DNA of 7,341 bases from an uncultured Eubacteriales bacterium (GCA_902406135.1 CABPCX010000091.1:1-7341), one strand, 5' to 3'. Shown: positions 1 through 5,954, counted from the stretch's first letter. The notes: generated from the letters alone by a model not told the origin. Translations and numbers: made by a program.

Positions 1-484
1 TAATCAGTTTGCTTATATACATTGCCGTAGCCTCTCCTTCTACCGTCGGATTGGTGGCAAGAATGATTTCCTGTGGAGTATCATTCTGTATCCTCTCAAG
101 CAGCTCTTTAAGCTTTATATCCGAGGGAGTTATTCCTGACATGGGAGATATGGCTCCATGCAGTACATGATAAACTCCGTTATATTCCTTTGTTCTTTCG
201 TATGCCGCCAGGTCCCTGGGATTTTCAACGACCATTATGGTCTTTTTATCCCTTTTCGCACTGGAGCATACAGGGCATATATCCCCGTCAGTAAGATTGC
301 AGCATACCGAACAATACTTTACGTCTTTCTTAGCCGACAGTATGGCGTCAGCCAGTTCCTGTACCTCTTTTTCATCCATACCGATAACATAAAAAGCCAG
401 TCTCTGAGCAGATTTTCTTCCTATTCCGGGAAGAGACGCAAACTTTTCGATAAGTCTTGTTATCGGGTCACCGTAAAAATTCAT
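1..484 (-). CDS. recR: Recombination mediator protein RecR, 3'-truncated by the window edge
   Basis: RecR acts with RecF and RecO to load RecA onto gapped single-stranded DNA in recombinational repair. Reading the minus strand from the ATG at 484-482 gives 161 codons before the window ends. RecR is usually about 200 residues, so roughly the last 40 are missing. In order I see a helix-hairpin-helix segment (SLPGIGRKSAQRLAFYVI, residues 18-34), a four-cysteine zinc finger (C58, C61, C70, C73), and most of the Toprim domain, with VVENPRDLAAYE near residues 85-96 and the conserved ATNPTVEGEATAMYI near 143-157. The Shine-Dalgarno AGAGGCGG lies just upstream, and only 14 bp separate this start from the ybaB stop, so the two genes are almost certainly co-transcribed and perhaps translationally coupled. 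The dnaX-ybaB-recR order is the classic one in bacteria. Identification is very secure. Confidence 0.97.
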   Translation of the reverse strand, partial: MNFYGDPITRLIEKFASLPGIGRKSAQRLAFYVIGMDEKEVQELADAILSAKKDVKYCSVCCNLTDGDICPVCSSAKRDKKTIMVVENPRDLAAYERTKEYNGVYHVLHGAISPMSGITPSDIKLKELLERIQNDTPQEIILATNPTVEGEATAMYISKLI

Positions 485-498
485 TTTCCGCCTCTTAA

Positions 499-834
499 TT
501 AAAACATTCCGCCAAGACTGCCTCCGGCAATTCTTGACATAGCGCCGTTTGCCATTTCATCAGCCTGTCTTAATGCTTCGTTTACAGCTGAAAGAATAAG
601 GTCCTCAAGCATTTCTACATCATCGGGATCAACAACGTCGGGATTGATTTTGATTTCTTTGATTTCTTTCTTTCCTGTTATGCTTATTTTAACTGCACCG
701 CCGCCTGATGTTGTCTCAATAACCTGCTCAGCAAGAGCTGCCTGAGTTTCTTCCATCTGTTTCTGCATTTTCTGTGCCTGTTTCATAAGAGCGTTCATAT
801 TCATTCCGCCCATTCCGCCAAATCCTTTTGCCAT
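499..834 (-). CDS. ybaB: YbaB/EbfC family nucleoid-associated protein
   Basis: This is a small homodimeric DNA-binding protein of the YbaB/EbfC family (YaaK in Bacillus), thought to coat or bend the nucleoid. Its detailed role is still debated. The product is 111 residues, normal for the family. The N-terminus is Gly/Met-rich (MAKGFGGMGGMNM), followed by a helical stretch typical of the family (LMKQAQKMQKQMEE, residues 14-27), a beta segment (GGGAVKISITGKKEI) and an acidic helix near VDPDDVEMLEDLI. I chose the ATG at 834 because AGGAGGA sits 7 nt upstream; an in-frame ATG at 855 would place that Shine-Dalgarno inside the gene. It lies about 80 bp after dnaX and 14 bp before recR, which fits the conserved dnaX-ybaB-recR operon. 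No terminator separates it from either neighbour. Confidence 0.95.
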   Translation of the reverse strand: MAKGFGGMGGMNMNALMKQAQKMQKQMEETQAALAEQVIETTSGGGAVKISITGKKEIKEIKINPDVVDPDDVEMLEDLILSAVNEALRQADEMANGAMSRIAGGSLGGMF

Positions 835-841
835 ATTAAAA

Positions 842-848
842 TCCTCCT
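842..848 (-). promoter_or_regulatory. Shine-Dalgarno deciding the ybaB start
   Basis: On the minus strand AGGAGGA stands 7 nt before the ATG at 834. It overlaps the coding region that would result from the longer in-frame start at 855, so the shorter reading frame is the supported one. Confidence 0.85.
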
Positions 849-914
849 GTAACAAAGTTCATTATTTTTATTATTTTGTTATTTTCTATTATAGTATTAT
901 CCTCAGATAAAATT

Positions 915-2492
915 CTAAGGCTCTATTTCAATTCCGGGTATAAGGCCTGCCCAGTCCTCCTCCTCAAAGGAACTTTCTTCCTCTTCCTCTCCAAAGAGCA
1001 TATCATGTCTCTTTTGATATTCGGCGTTTGATATAACATCTATCTCTATATCAGCTTCCAGTTCCTTTTCAAAGGCGGCCTTTATTTCGTCAAGCTTGCC
1101 TGCTATTATCCTAGTATTTATGCCGTTATCCCCAACAACATATATTTTATCCCCATCAAGCTGTTTAAGCTTGGCTTTCTTGATTATTATATCATCGGGG
1201 GGCTTAAAGCCTTCCGTTATCTTTTCCCATATTCCAAGGGCTTTTTTATAATCCTCAGTGACAGCCTTTCTTACCTGTTTCTTTTCCTTTGGCTTTTCTT
1301 CCTGAGGTGCCGCACTTACTGTCTTTGTGTATTTTCCGCTTTTAAGCTCCCTTTCAAGGGCAGACAGCTTTGCCGCTATGGAATCGTAGTCAGTTTCCGT
1401 AACAGGTGTACAAAGCTTTATAAGACATACTTCAAGCAGTACCCTTTTATTGGAAGCATACTTCATATCCATAGAAAGCTCCGAAAATACATTAATGAGC
1501 CTACTTATTTCGTTTTTGGATATTCTCTTTGTCTGCTCCCTTAAGGCAGCCGCACTTTCGGAAGACACATTAAGTATCTTTTCCGCATCCGTAACCGAGG
1601 CAGTTATCATAAGATTTCTCAGATGTCCGATATAGTCTGCCACAAACTGAGAAGCGTCCCTTCCCTCAGCCATAAGACTGCTTACGATATTCATAAGTGC
1701 TTCAGCGTCTCTTTCGACAATTTTATCCGTCATATCAAAAAGCACAGTATCATCTACAGAGCCGACTATCTCAAGCACTTTATCCTTAGAAAGCCTTTCT
1801 CCGTAATAAAATGCCGTGCACTGGTCAAGTATGCTTAAAGAATCTCTCATTGAGCCGTCGGCAAGCCTAGCCACAAGGAACAGGGCATCGTCGTCAGCCT
1901 GAATATTTTCCTTTTCCGCATAACCTTTCAGTGTCTTTGCAATCTCTCCCGCGCCTATTCTCTTAAAATCAAAGCGCTGGCATCTGGAAAGTATGGTTGC
2001 CGGTATCTTCTGCGGGTCAGTGGTTGCCAGTATGAATATAACGTGCTTAGGCGGTTCTTCAAGCGTCTTTAACAGGGCGTTATAGGCTCCCGGTGAGAGC
2101 ATATGGACCTCGTCTATGATATATACCTTATATTCACCTTCAGAGGGCGGATATTTTACTTCTTCGCGTATTTCTCTGATATTGTCGACACCGTTGTTTG
2201 ATGCGGCATCTATTTCGATTACGTTCACGCTTCTGCCCTCATTTGCAGCCCTGCAGAGCTCACATTCATTGCAAGGCTCTCCGTCGTGGGGATTAAGGCA
2301 GTTTATGGCCTTGGCAAATATTTTCGCCGTAGAAGTTTTTCCTGTTCCCCTTGTGCCGCAAAAAAGGTATGCGTGAGAAACACGTCCACTTTTTATCTGA
2401 TTTTTAAGTGTTTTTACTATATGCTCCTGGCCGACCACATATTCAAATGTCTGCGGCCTGAATTTTCTGTAAAGAGCCTGATAAGAGGACAT
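915..2492 (-). CDS. dnaX: DNA polymerase III subunit gamma/tau (clamp loader ATPase)
   Basis: DnaX is the ATPase motor of the sliding-clamp loader and, as tau, links the loader to the replicative polymerase. The 525-residue product starts MSSYQALYRKFRPQTF, the standard DnaX opening. Visible motifs are Walker A GTRGTGKTS (46-54), a zinc module (C65, C74, C77, C80), Walker B VYIIDEVH (123-130), the sensor 1/arginine-finger region ATTDPQKIP...SRCQRF (156-173), and sensor 2 GSMRDS (213-218). The C-terminal part beyond about residue 375 is charged and poorly conserved and ends in an acidic tail, like the tau-specific region. Length is close to B. subtilis DnaX. I found no A-rich slippery heptamer that would give a separate gamma form. 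The ATG has GGGAG 9 nt upstream. It heads the dnaX-ybaB-recR unit behind its own promoter. Confidence 0.97.
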   Translation of the reverse strand: MSSYQALYRKFRPQTFEYVVGQEHIVKTLKNQIKSGRVSHAYLFCGTRGTGKTSTAKIFAKAINCLNPHDGEPCNECELCRAANEGRSVNVIEIDAASNNGVDNIREIREEVKYPPSEGEYKVYIIDEVHMLSPGAYNALLKTLEEPPKHVIFILATTDPQKIPATILSRCQRFDFKRIGAGEIAKTLKGYAEKENIQADDDALFLVARLADGSMRDSLSILDQCTAFYYGERLSKDKVLEIVGSVDDTVLFDMTDKIVERDAEALMNIVSSLMAEGRDASQFVADYIGHLRNLMITASVTDAEKILNVSSESAAALREQTKRISKNEISRLINVFSELSMDMKYASNKRVLLEVCLIKLCTPVTETDYDSIAAKLSALERELKSGKYTKTVSAAPQEEKPKEKKQVRKAVTEDYKKALGIWEKITEGFKPPDDIIIKKAKLKQLDGDKIYVVGDNGINTRIIAGKLDEIKAAFEKELEADIEIDVISNAEYQKRHDMLFGEEEEESSFEEEDWAGLIPGIEIEP

Positions 2493-2528
2493 ATTAAAAG
2501 TCTCCCTTCCGCATATTGATACTATTTT

Positions 2529-2557
2529 ACTATATCAATTTTCTATCAAAAAATCAA
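2529..2557 (-). promoter_or_regulatory. Sigma-A-type promoter for dnaX-ybaB-recR
   Basis: On the minus strand, TTGATT (2557-2552) and TATAGT (2534-2529) are separated by 17 bp. This is two mismatches from the -35 consensus and one from the -10 consensus. Transcription would begin near 2522, giving a leader of about 30 nt ahead of the dnaX ATG. It lies between the PAP2-gene terminator and dnaX, where a promoter would be needed. This is a sequence-based inference only. Confidence 0.6.
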
Positions 2558-2682
2558 GTTCGCCTTAGTACCGCACATATTTAAAATCAGCCCTTTAACT
2601 CAGCTTTATACTAAAATTCCGTGCATCTTTATCAAAAAATATTTAATAGAAAATACTTTAATCATCTATTTAGACATATATC

Positions 2683-2717
2683 AAAAAACACCTCGGTCAA
2701 TATGACCGAGGTGTTTT
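2683..2717 (-). terminator. Intrinsic terminator of the PAP2 phosphatase gene
   Basis: A perfect 15-bp inverted repeat (arms 2685-2699 and 2703-2717, core ACACCTCGGTCA) closes on a 3-nt loop. Read on the minus strand it runs into six T residues at 2688-2683. It begins only a few bases after the PAP2-gene stop at 2725. On the plus strand the T-run is four, so weak bidirectional function is possible, but no plus-strand gene needs it. Confidence 0.9.
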
Positions 2718-2724
2718 AAATTCG

Positions 2725-3261
2725 TTATCTTCTATTTTTGGACAGCTTTGATACCGCTTCGTATATTTTTACTGCCGCAAAGCCACAGGCAATACCAAGC
2801 AATGCCCCAAACAGTACGTCCGTAGGGAAATGCACATACAAATATAATCTTGAAAAAGCTATTATAACCGCAATTACACCAAATATTTTCCAGTGCTTAT
2901 ATTTTGTAAAATACATTGCTCCCACAGCGGCAAATGATGCTGCCGTATGGCCTGAAGGGAATGAATAATCCTTTGGAGCTGAAATAAGAAGATTTACGGC
3001 ACTGTTTATCTCAAAGGGTCTTTCCCTTGCCACAAGGGGCTTTAATATGAGGTTACAGCCTATCAAATCAAGGATAAGCGCAGCGGCCATAACAAATCCC
3101 GTATTTCTGTATTTCTTTGATATGAGAAATATAACCGTGAGTATTATCCATAAAATACCCGCATTTCCGAGGGCGGTTATCTTAGGCATCAAAAAGTCAA
3201 GGAAACCGCATCTTATATTATTCTGAATAAAATCCAGTATGGCAAATTCCATTGTGTTCAA
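2725..3261 (-). CDS. PAP2-superfamily membrane lipid phosphatase
   Basis: This is a type 2 phosphatidic-acid-phosphatase-family integral membrane enzyme. Relatives dephosphorylate lipid phosphates such as undecaprenyl diphosphate (BcrC type) or phosphatidylglycerol phosphate; the exact substrate cannot be read from the sequence. All three catalytic signatures are intact: K-x6-RP (K74 to R81-P82), PSGH (102-105) and SR-x5-H-x3-D (S137-R138, H144, D148). There are about five hydrophobic segments (near 30-48, 55-73, 106-118, 125-143, 147-166) and a basic C-terminus. I chose TTG at 3261 (178 residues) because AAAGGAG lies 8 nt upstream. The ATG at 3252 (175 residues) would leave 17 nt, too far. 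The frame stays open upstream to 3456, but that stretch overlaps the SRP RNA and is not coding. It sits between the SRP RNA terminator and its own terminator; I find no convincing promoter, so read-through from the SRP RNA promoter is possible. Confidence 0.9.
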   Translation of the reverse strand: MNTMEFAILDFIQNNIRCGFLDFLMPKITALGNAGILWIILTVIFLISKKYRNTGFVMAAALILDLIGCNLILKPLVARERPFEINSAVNLLISAPKDYSFPSGHTAASFAAVGAMYFTKYKHWKIFGVIAVIIAFSRLYLYVHFPTDVLFGALLGIACGFAAVKIYEAVSKLSKNRR

Positions 3262-3269
3262 ACAAACTG

Positions 3270-3276
3270 CTCCTTT
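3270..3276 (-). promoter_or_regulatory. Shine-Dalgarno that points to a TTG start for the PAP2 gene
   Basis: AAAGGAG on the minus strand lies 8 nt from the TTG at 3261 and 17 nt from the ATG at 3252. Normal spacing is about 5 to 10 nt, which favours the TTG. Confidence 0.7.
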
Positions 3277-3343
3277 CTGAAAAAAATAAAGCCGTTTACC
3301 GTTACAGTTTATACCGTTTGAGCTTTTTATATGAGTTATAAAC

Positions 3344-3364
3344 AAAAAGCCGCCCACAGGCGGC
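3344..3364 (-). terminator. Intrinsic terminator of the SRP RNA gene
   Basis: On the minus strand GCCGCC - TGTG - GGCGGC forms a 6-bp all-GC hairpin (3364-3349) followed by five T residues (3348-3344). It lies 15 nt beyond the predicted 3' end of the SRP RNA, so the primary transcript would be trimmed or would end here. Confidence 0.88.
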
Positions 3365-3379
3365 CATATATTCACAGGA

Positions 3380-3648
3380 TCCATGCATCCGTTCCTTGTC
3401 TGCGCTCTCGATGCGTTACCCGGCTCAAAGACTCGGACCAAGCGACCTCGTGGCACATAGAAATGACTGTTTAGTGCTGCTTCCTTCCGGATCTGACACG
3501 GTTCGCAGGTTCCTATTGCACAAGACTCAGTCTGTCAACGCCTTCTCCCCGGGGCAGCCATAAAGAACTGCCATCCGCAGAACGGACATCACCCCCACTA
3601 CAGCGGACTGTGGGTACAGGGCACCGCTACCTCCCCGGCTAGCATGGA
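3380..3648 (-). ncRNA. ffs: Signal recognition particle RNA, large Bacillus-type
   Basis: This is the RNA core of the signal recognition particle, which with Ffh targets nascent membrane and secreted proteins to the translocase. On the minus strand the 5' part carries the Alu-domain signature GCTAGCCGGGGAGGTAGCGG, followed by TGCCCTGTACC and TCCGCT, as in B. subtilis scRNA. The S-domain apical hairpin, containing CCGGAAGGAAGCAGC with its GGAA tetraloop, lies at 3476-3497, followed by the conserved ATGTGCC...GGTCGC...GGTCCGAG segment. I set the ends from the closing helix: TCCATGC (3648-3642) pairs with GCATGGA (3386-3380). This gives about 269 nt, against 271 for the mature B. subtilis RNA. 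A promoter starts about 40 nt upstream and a terminator lies 15 nt downstream, so both ends are probably processed. Exact ends are inferred; the identity is secure. Confidence 0.96.
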
Positions 3649-3695
3649 AATTTTTAAAACGCAGAAGCGTCTTTTACAATTTGAAATGCTTAAAT

Positions 3696-3725
3696 ATTAT
3701 AATCTATAATCTATACTATTGTCAA
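3696..3725 (-). promoter_or_regulatory. Strong promoter of the SRP RNA gene
   Basis: On the minus strand a perfect TTGACA (3725-3720) and a perfect TATAAT (3701-3696) are separated by 18 bp. Transcription would start near 3689, leaving a leader of about 40 nt before the mature SRP RNA. Full-consensus hexamers fit a highly expressed stable RNA. The -35 box overlaps the -35 box of the ddl promoter on the other strand. Confidence 0.85.
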
Positions 3726-3747
3726 GGACTGCATTTTTGAATATAAT
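3719..3747 (+). promoter_or_regulatory. Promoter of ddl-murI, back to back with the SRP RNA promoter
   Basis: TTGTCA (3719-3724) and a perfect TATAAT (3742-3747) are spaced 17 bp apart, one mismatch from the sigma-A consensus overall. Transcription would start near 3754, giving a leader of about 47 nt before the ddl TTG. Five of its six -35 bases are the complement of the opposing SRP RNA -35 box. Confidence 0.8.
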
Positions 3748-3800
3748 AGTAATAATGCATTTATAATAATTCTTTGTCATAAAGAAAAGAGGGAGTACCA

Positions 3801-4871
3801 TTGAATAAACTTACAGTCGCTGTGATTTTCGGCGGCCAGTCATCGGAACATGAAGTTTCCAGAGTGTCCGCTTCAACAATAATTGCGAATCTTGACCCGG
3901 AAAAATACTATGTCATTCCCGTTGGAATAACCAAAAGCGGAAAATGGATGATATATAACGGTCCGGTTGAAAATATTAAAAACGGAGAATGGGAAAAGTT
4001 CGGAACACCTGCCATATTAAGTCCCGATGCGTCTCAGCGCGGACTTTTAAAGATAGTCGGCGGAAAAGTTAAACTTATACCCATCGACCTTGCCTTCCCC
4101 GTACTCCATGGAAAATACGGAGAGGACGGCACAATCCAGGGACTTTTTGAGCTTGCCCAGATTCCCTATGTCGGAAACGGCGTCCTTGCATCCAGCGTAT
4201 CCATGGATAAGGCATTTACAAAAATCATTGCTAAAAACGCAAAAATCCCCCAGGCTAAATATGTTGAAGTAAGAGCCGAGGATTTAAAGAGAATAAAGAC
4301 AACCGCATCAAAAATCGAAAAGAAACTTGGATATCCCTGTTTTGTTAAGCCTGCAAACGCAGGTTCATCCGTAGGCATAACAAAGGCCCATGATAAAGAA
4401 GAACTCATTGAAGGTCTCCGTCTTGCCGCAGAACATGACAGCAAGATAGTTGTTGAGCAGGGAATCGTGGGAAGAGAGATAGAGTGTGCTGTCCTCGGAA
4501 ACAGAGACCACGTTGAAGCTTCCTGTGTAGGCGAAATATTTGCTGCCGCAGAATTTTATGACTATGATGCAAAATATAATAACTCTGACTCAAAAACAGT
4601 TGTTCCTGCCGAGATTTCAAAAGAAAAGGAAGACGAAATAAGAAAAATAGCAGTAAAAGTATTTAAGGCTGTTGACGGAAGCGGTCTTGCCAGAGTTGAC
4701 TTTTTCGTGGAAAAGGATACAGAAAACGTTATCTTTAACGAGCTCAACACCCTTCCCGGATTTACACCCATAAGTATGTACAGTATGCTCTGGGCAGCCT
4801 GCGGAAAGCCCATGAACGTACTTCTTGACGAGCTTATCGACCTTGCTCTGGAGAGATTCGGCATAAAATAA
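3801..4871 (+). CDS. ddl: D-alanine--D-alanine ligase
   Basis: Cytoplasmic ATP-grasp enzyme that joins two D-alanines; MurF then adds the dipeptide to the peptidoglycan precursor. The 356-residue product belongs to the longer Ddl type found in Firmicutes. The N-domain has GGQSSEHEVS (11-20, with the catalytic Glu at 16). HGKYGEDG lies at 103-110, the ATP-grasp loop KPANAGSSVG at 183-192, the omega loop EFYDYDAKY at 251-259, and the metal-binding end ARVDFF...NELNTLPGFTPISMY at 297-327 (likely ligands D300, E314, N316). The Tyr of the omega-loop KY pair is kept, which points to D-Ala-D-Ala; vancomycin-resistance ligases making D-Ala-D-Lac differ there. Translation starts at TTG: GAGGGAG lies 5 nt upstream, the protein aligns with the family from MNKLTVAVIFGG, and no nearby ATG fits. 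murI follows after 13 bp. Confidence 0.96.
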   Translation: MNKLTVAVIFGGQSSEHEVSRVSASTIIANLDPEKYYVIPVGITKSGKWMIYNGPVENIKNGEWEKFGTPAILSPDASQRGLLKIVGGKVKLIPIDLAFPVLHGKYGEDGTIQGLFELAQIPYVGNGVLASSVSMDKAFTKIIAKNAKIPQAKYVEVRAEDLKRIKTTASKIEKKLGYPCFVKPANAGSSVGITKAHDKEELIEGLRLAAEHDSKIVVEQGIVGREIECAVLGNRDHVEASCVGEIFAAAEFYDYDAKYNNSDSKTVVPAEISKEKEDEIRKIAVKVFKAVDGSGLARVDFFVEKDTENVIFNELNTLPGFTPISMYSMLWAACGKPMNVLLDELIDLALERFGIK

Positions 4872-4884
4872 TCGGAGGTATATT

Positions 4885-5688
4885 ATGGATAACAGACCGA
4901 TAGGTATATTTGACTCTGGTGTCGGAGGGCTTACTGTTGCGAAAGAGATTCTTAAGGCACTGCCCAATGAAAATATCGTATATTTCGGTGATACAGCCAG
5001 AGTGCCCTATGGTGATAAATCAAAGGAAGTCGTGACTAAATACTCTAAGCAGATAGTCCGTTTTCTTCTTACCAAAAATGTTAAGGCAATAATAACCGCC
5101 TGCAATACGGTATCTTCAAATTCCCTTGATGACCTTAGGAGCGAATTTGACGTTCCCTTTGTAGGCGTTGTGGAGCCGGGAGTAAAAAGCGTCATAAACA
5201 CCACCGTAAATAAAAAGGTAGGCATAATAGGAACCGAGGCTACAATACGCAGCTGTATGTACAGCAGGCTGATTCATGAAGCCGACAGTTCCATAGAAGT
5301 ATTTTCAAAGCCCTGTCCTCTTTTCGTGCCCCTTGCCGAAGAAGGCTGGTATGATAATGAGGTTGCAAGACTTACGGCATCAATTTATTTAAACGAGCTT
5401 GTCCGCTGTGGCATAGATACCCTTCTTCTTGGCTGCACCCACTATCCTCTTTTAAAGCAGTGCATAGGGGAAACCATAGGCGAAGCGGTAAAAATAGTTG
5501 ACCCCGCAAAAAATACGGCATTATATCTTAAGGAACTTCTTGAGGAAAATGATATGCTTAATGACGGCTCACAGAAGCCTACCAATGTATTTTATGTAAG
5601 CGACATAACGAATAAATTTGAGAAAATTTGTTTGAAAACATTGAAAAAGACATATACTCCTGCCAAAATAGAAATAGAAAAGTATTAA
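4885..5688 (+). CDS. murI: Glutamate racemase
   Basis: A cofactor-independent racemase converting L-glutamate to D-glutamate, which MurD adds as the second residue of the peptidoglycan stem peptide. The product is 267 residues, typical in length. The catalytic parts are complete: FDSGVGG with the conserved Asp at 10, FGDTARVPYG (34-43), the first catalytic cysteine in TACNT (C73), and the second in GCTHYPLL (C184, with H186). The ATG follows CGGAGG at a 6-nt spacing. The gap to ddl is 13 bp and consists mostly of this Shine-Dalgarno, so the pair is one operon that supplies both D-amino-acid inputs of the wall precursor. Some Firmicutes have a second racemase (RacE/YrpC); the sequence alone cannot say whether this is the only copy. 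A nested inverted repeat starts 6 bp past the stop. Confidence 0.96.
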   Translation: MDNRPIGIFDSGVGGLTVAKEILKALPNENIVYFGDTARVPYGDKSKEVVTKYSKQIVRFLLTKNVKAIITACNTVSSNSLDDLRSEFDVPFVGVVEPGVKSVINTTVNKKVGIIGTEATIRSCMYSRLIHEADSSIEVFSKPCPLFVPLAEEGWYDNEVARLTASIYLNELVRCGIDTLLLGCTHYPLLKQCIGETIGEAVKIVDPAKNTALYLKELLEENDMLNDGSQKPTNVFYVSDITNKFEKICLKTLKKTYTPAKIEIEKY

Positions 5689-5693
5689 AACAA

Positions 5694-5745
5694 GGACACC
5701 CTTAAAAAGCATTTTCGTTTTATAACGGAGCTTTCCGGGGTGTCC
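5694..5745. other. Nested inverted repeat (long structured hairpin) downstream of murI
   Basis: Three coaxial pairings are visible: GGACACCC (5694-5701) with GGGTGTCC (5738-5745), AAAGC (5706-5710) with GCTTT (5730-5734), and CGTT (5716-5719) with AACG (5724-5727) around the loop TTAT. It begins 6 bp past the murI stop, as a terminator would. On the plus strand, however, the hairpin is followed by CTGCGTAAC, not a T-run. On the minus strand it is followed by TTGTTTT. It may be a weak terminator, an mRNA 3'-end stabilising structure, or a dispersed repeat unit. I cannot decide between these from one copy. Confidence 0.6.
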
Positions 5746-5947
5746 CTGCGTAACAATAAGGGGAAGAAGTATAAGGGTGGTATGTCTTAGACATAACTCA
5801 TCCTCAATAATAATTATTACCCTGTTAAAAACTTTTATACATAAAATCAATCATATTCTGCTTTTAATTTTATGATGTCCAATTATAAAATTTAAGTTCT
5901 TGGCAGATAATAAAATATGCTTGAATAATGACCTTATGCATATGAAG
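5746..5947. other. AT-rich spacer between the murI hairpin and trxA, with two small palindromes
   Basis: No credible gene is present on either strand. Two symmetric elements stand out: TATGTCT-T-AGACATA (5781-5795, perfect 7-bp arms around one base) and TAATAATTATTA (5808-5819). No promoter with good boxes on both sides is evident. TTGGCA at 5899-5904 could be a -35, but nothing near consensus follows at 16-18 bp. The trxA promoter must lie here unless trxA is read through from murI. Confidence 0.4.
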
Positions 5948-5954
5948 AAAGGAG
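5948..5954 (+). promoter_or_regulatory. Shine-Dalgarno deciding the trxA start
   Basis: AAAGGAG lies 8 nt before the ATG at 5963. The frame is open back to 5900, but the extra 21 residues would cover this site and have no counterpart in thioredoxins. Confidence 0.85.

Noticed and set aside
158..502. 114-codon plus-strand open frame.
   Set aside because: It is antisense to recR, whose protein matches the family over its full visible length, and the translated product resembles nothing coherent.
888..893. Minus-strand TATAAT in the dnaX-ybaB gap as an internal promoter.
   Set aside because: No -35-like hexamer lies 16-18 bp upstream; an isolated TATAAT is expected by chance in AT-rich spacers.
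1200..1330. Programmed frameshift site in dnaX that would give a short gamma form.
   Set aside because: The lysine-rich stretch in this part has only short A runs broken by G and C; no A-AAA-AAG type heptamer with a following hairpin is visible.
3262..3456. 65-codon N-terminal extension of the PAP2 gene.
   Set aside because: It overlaps the SRP RNA 3' region and terminator, has no PAP2 or membrane-segment character, and the Shine-Dalgarno at 3270-3276 lies downstream of it.
3656..3673. Leader hairpin before the SRP RNA as an intrinsic terminator or attenuator.
   Set aside because: The stem is only 7 bp, its T residues are part of the stem, and what follows is A-rich, not T-rich.
5569..5850. 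93-codon minus-strand open frame past murI.
   Set aside because: It runs through the end of murI and the nested hairpin, has no Shine-Dalgarno, and its composition is low-complexity Ile/Leu/Phe.
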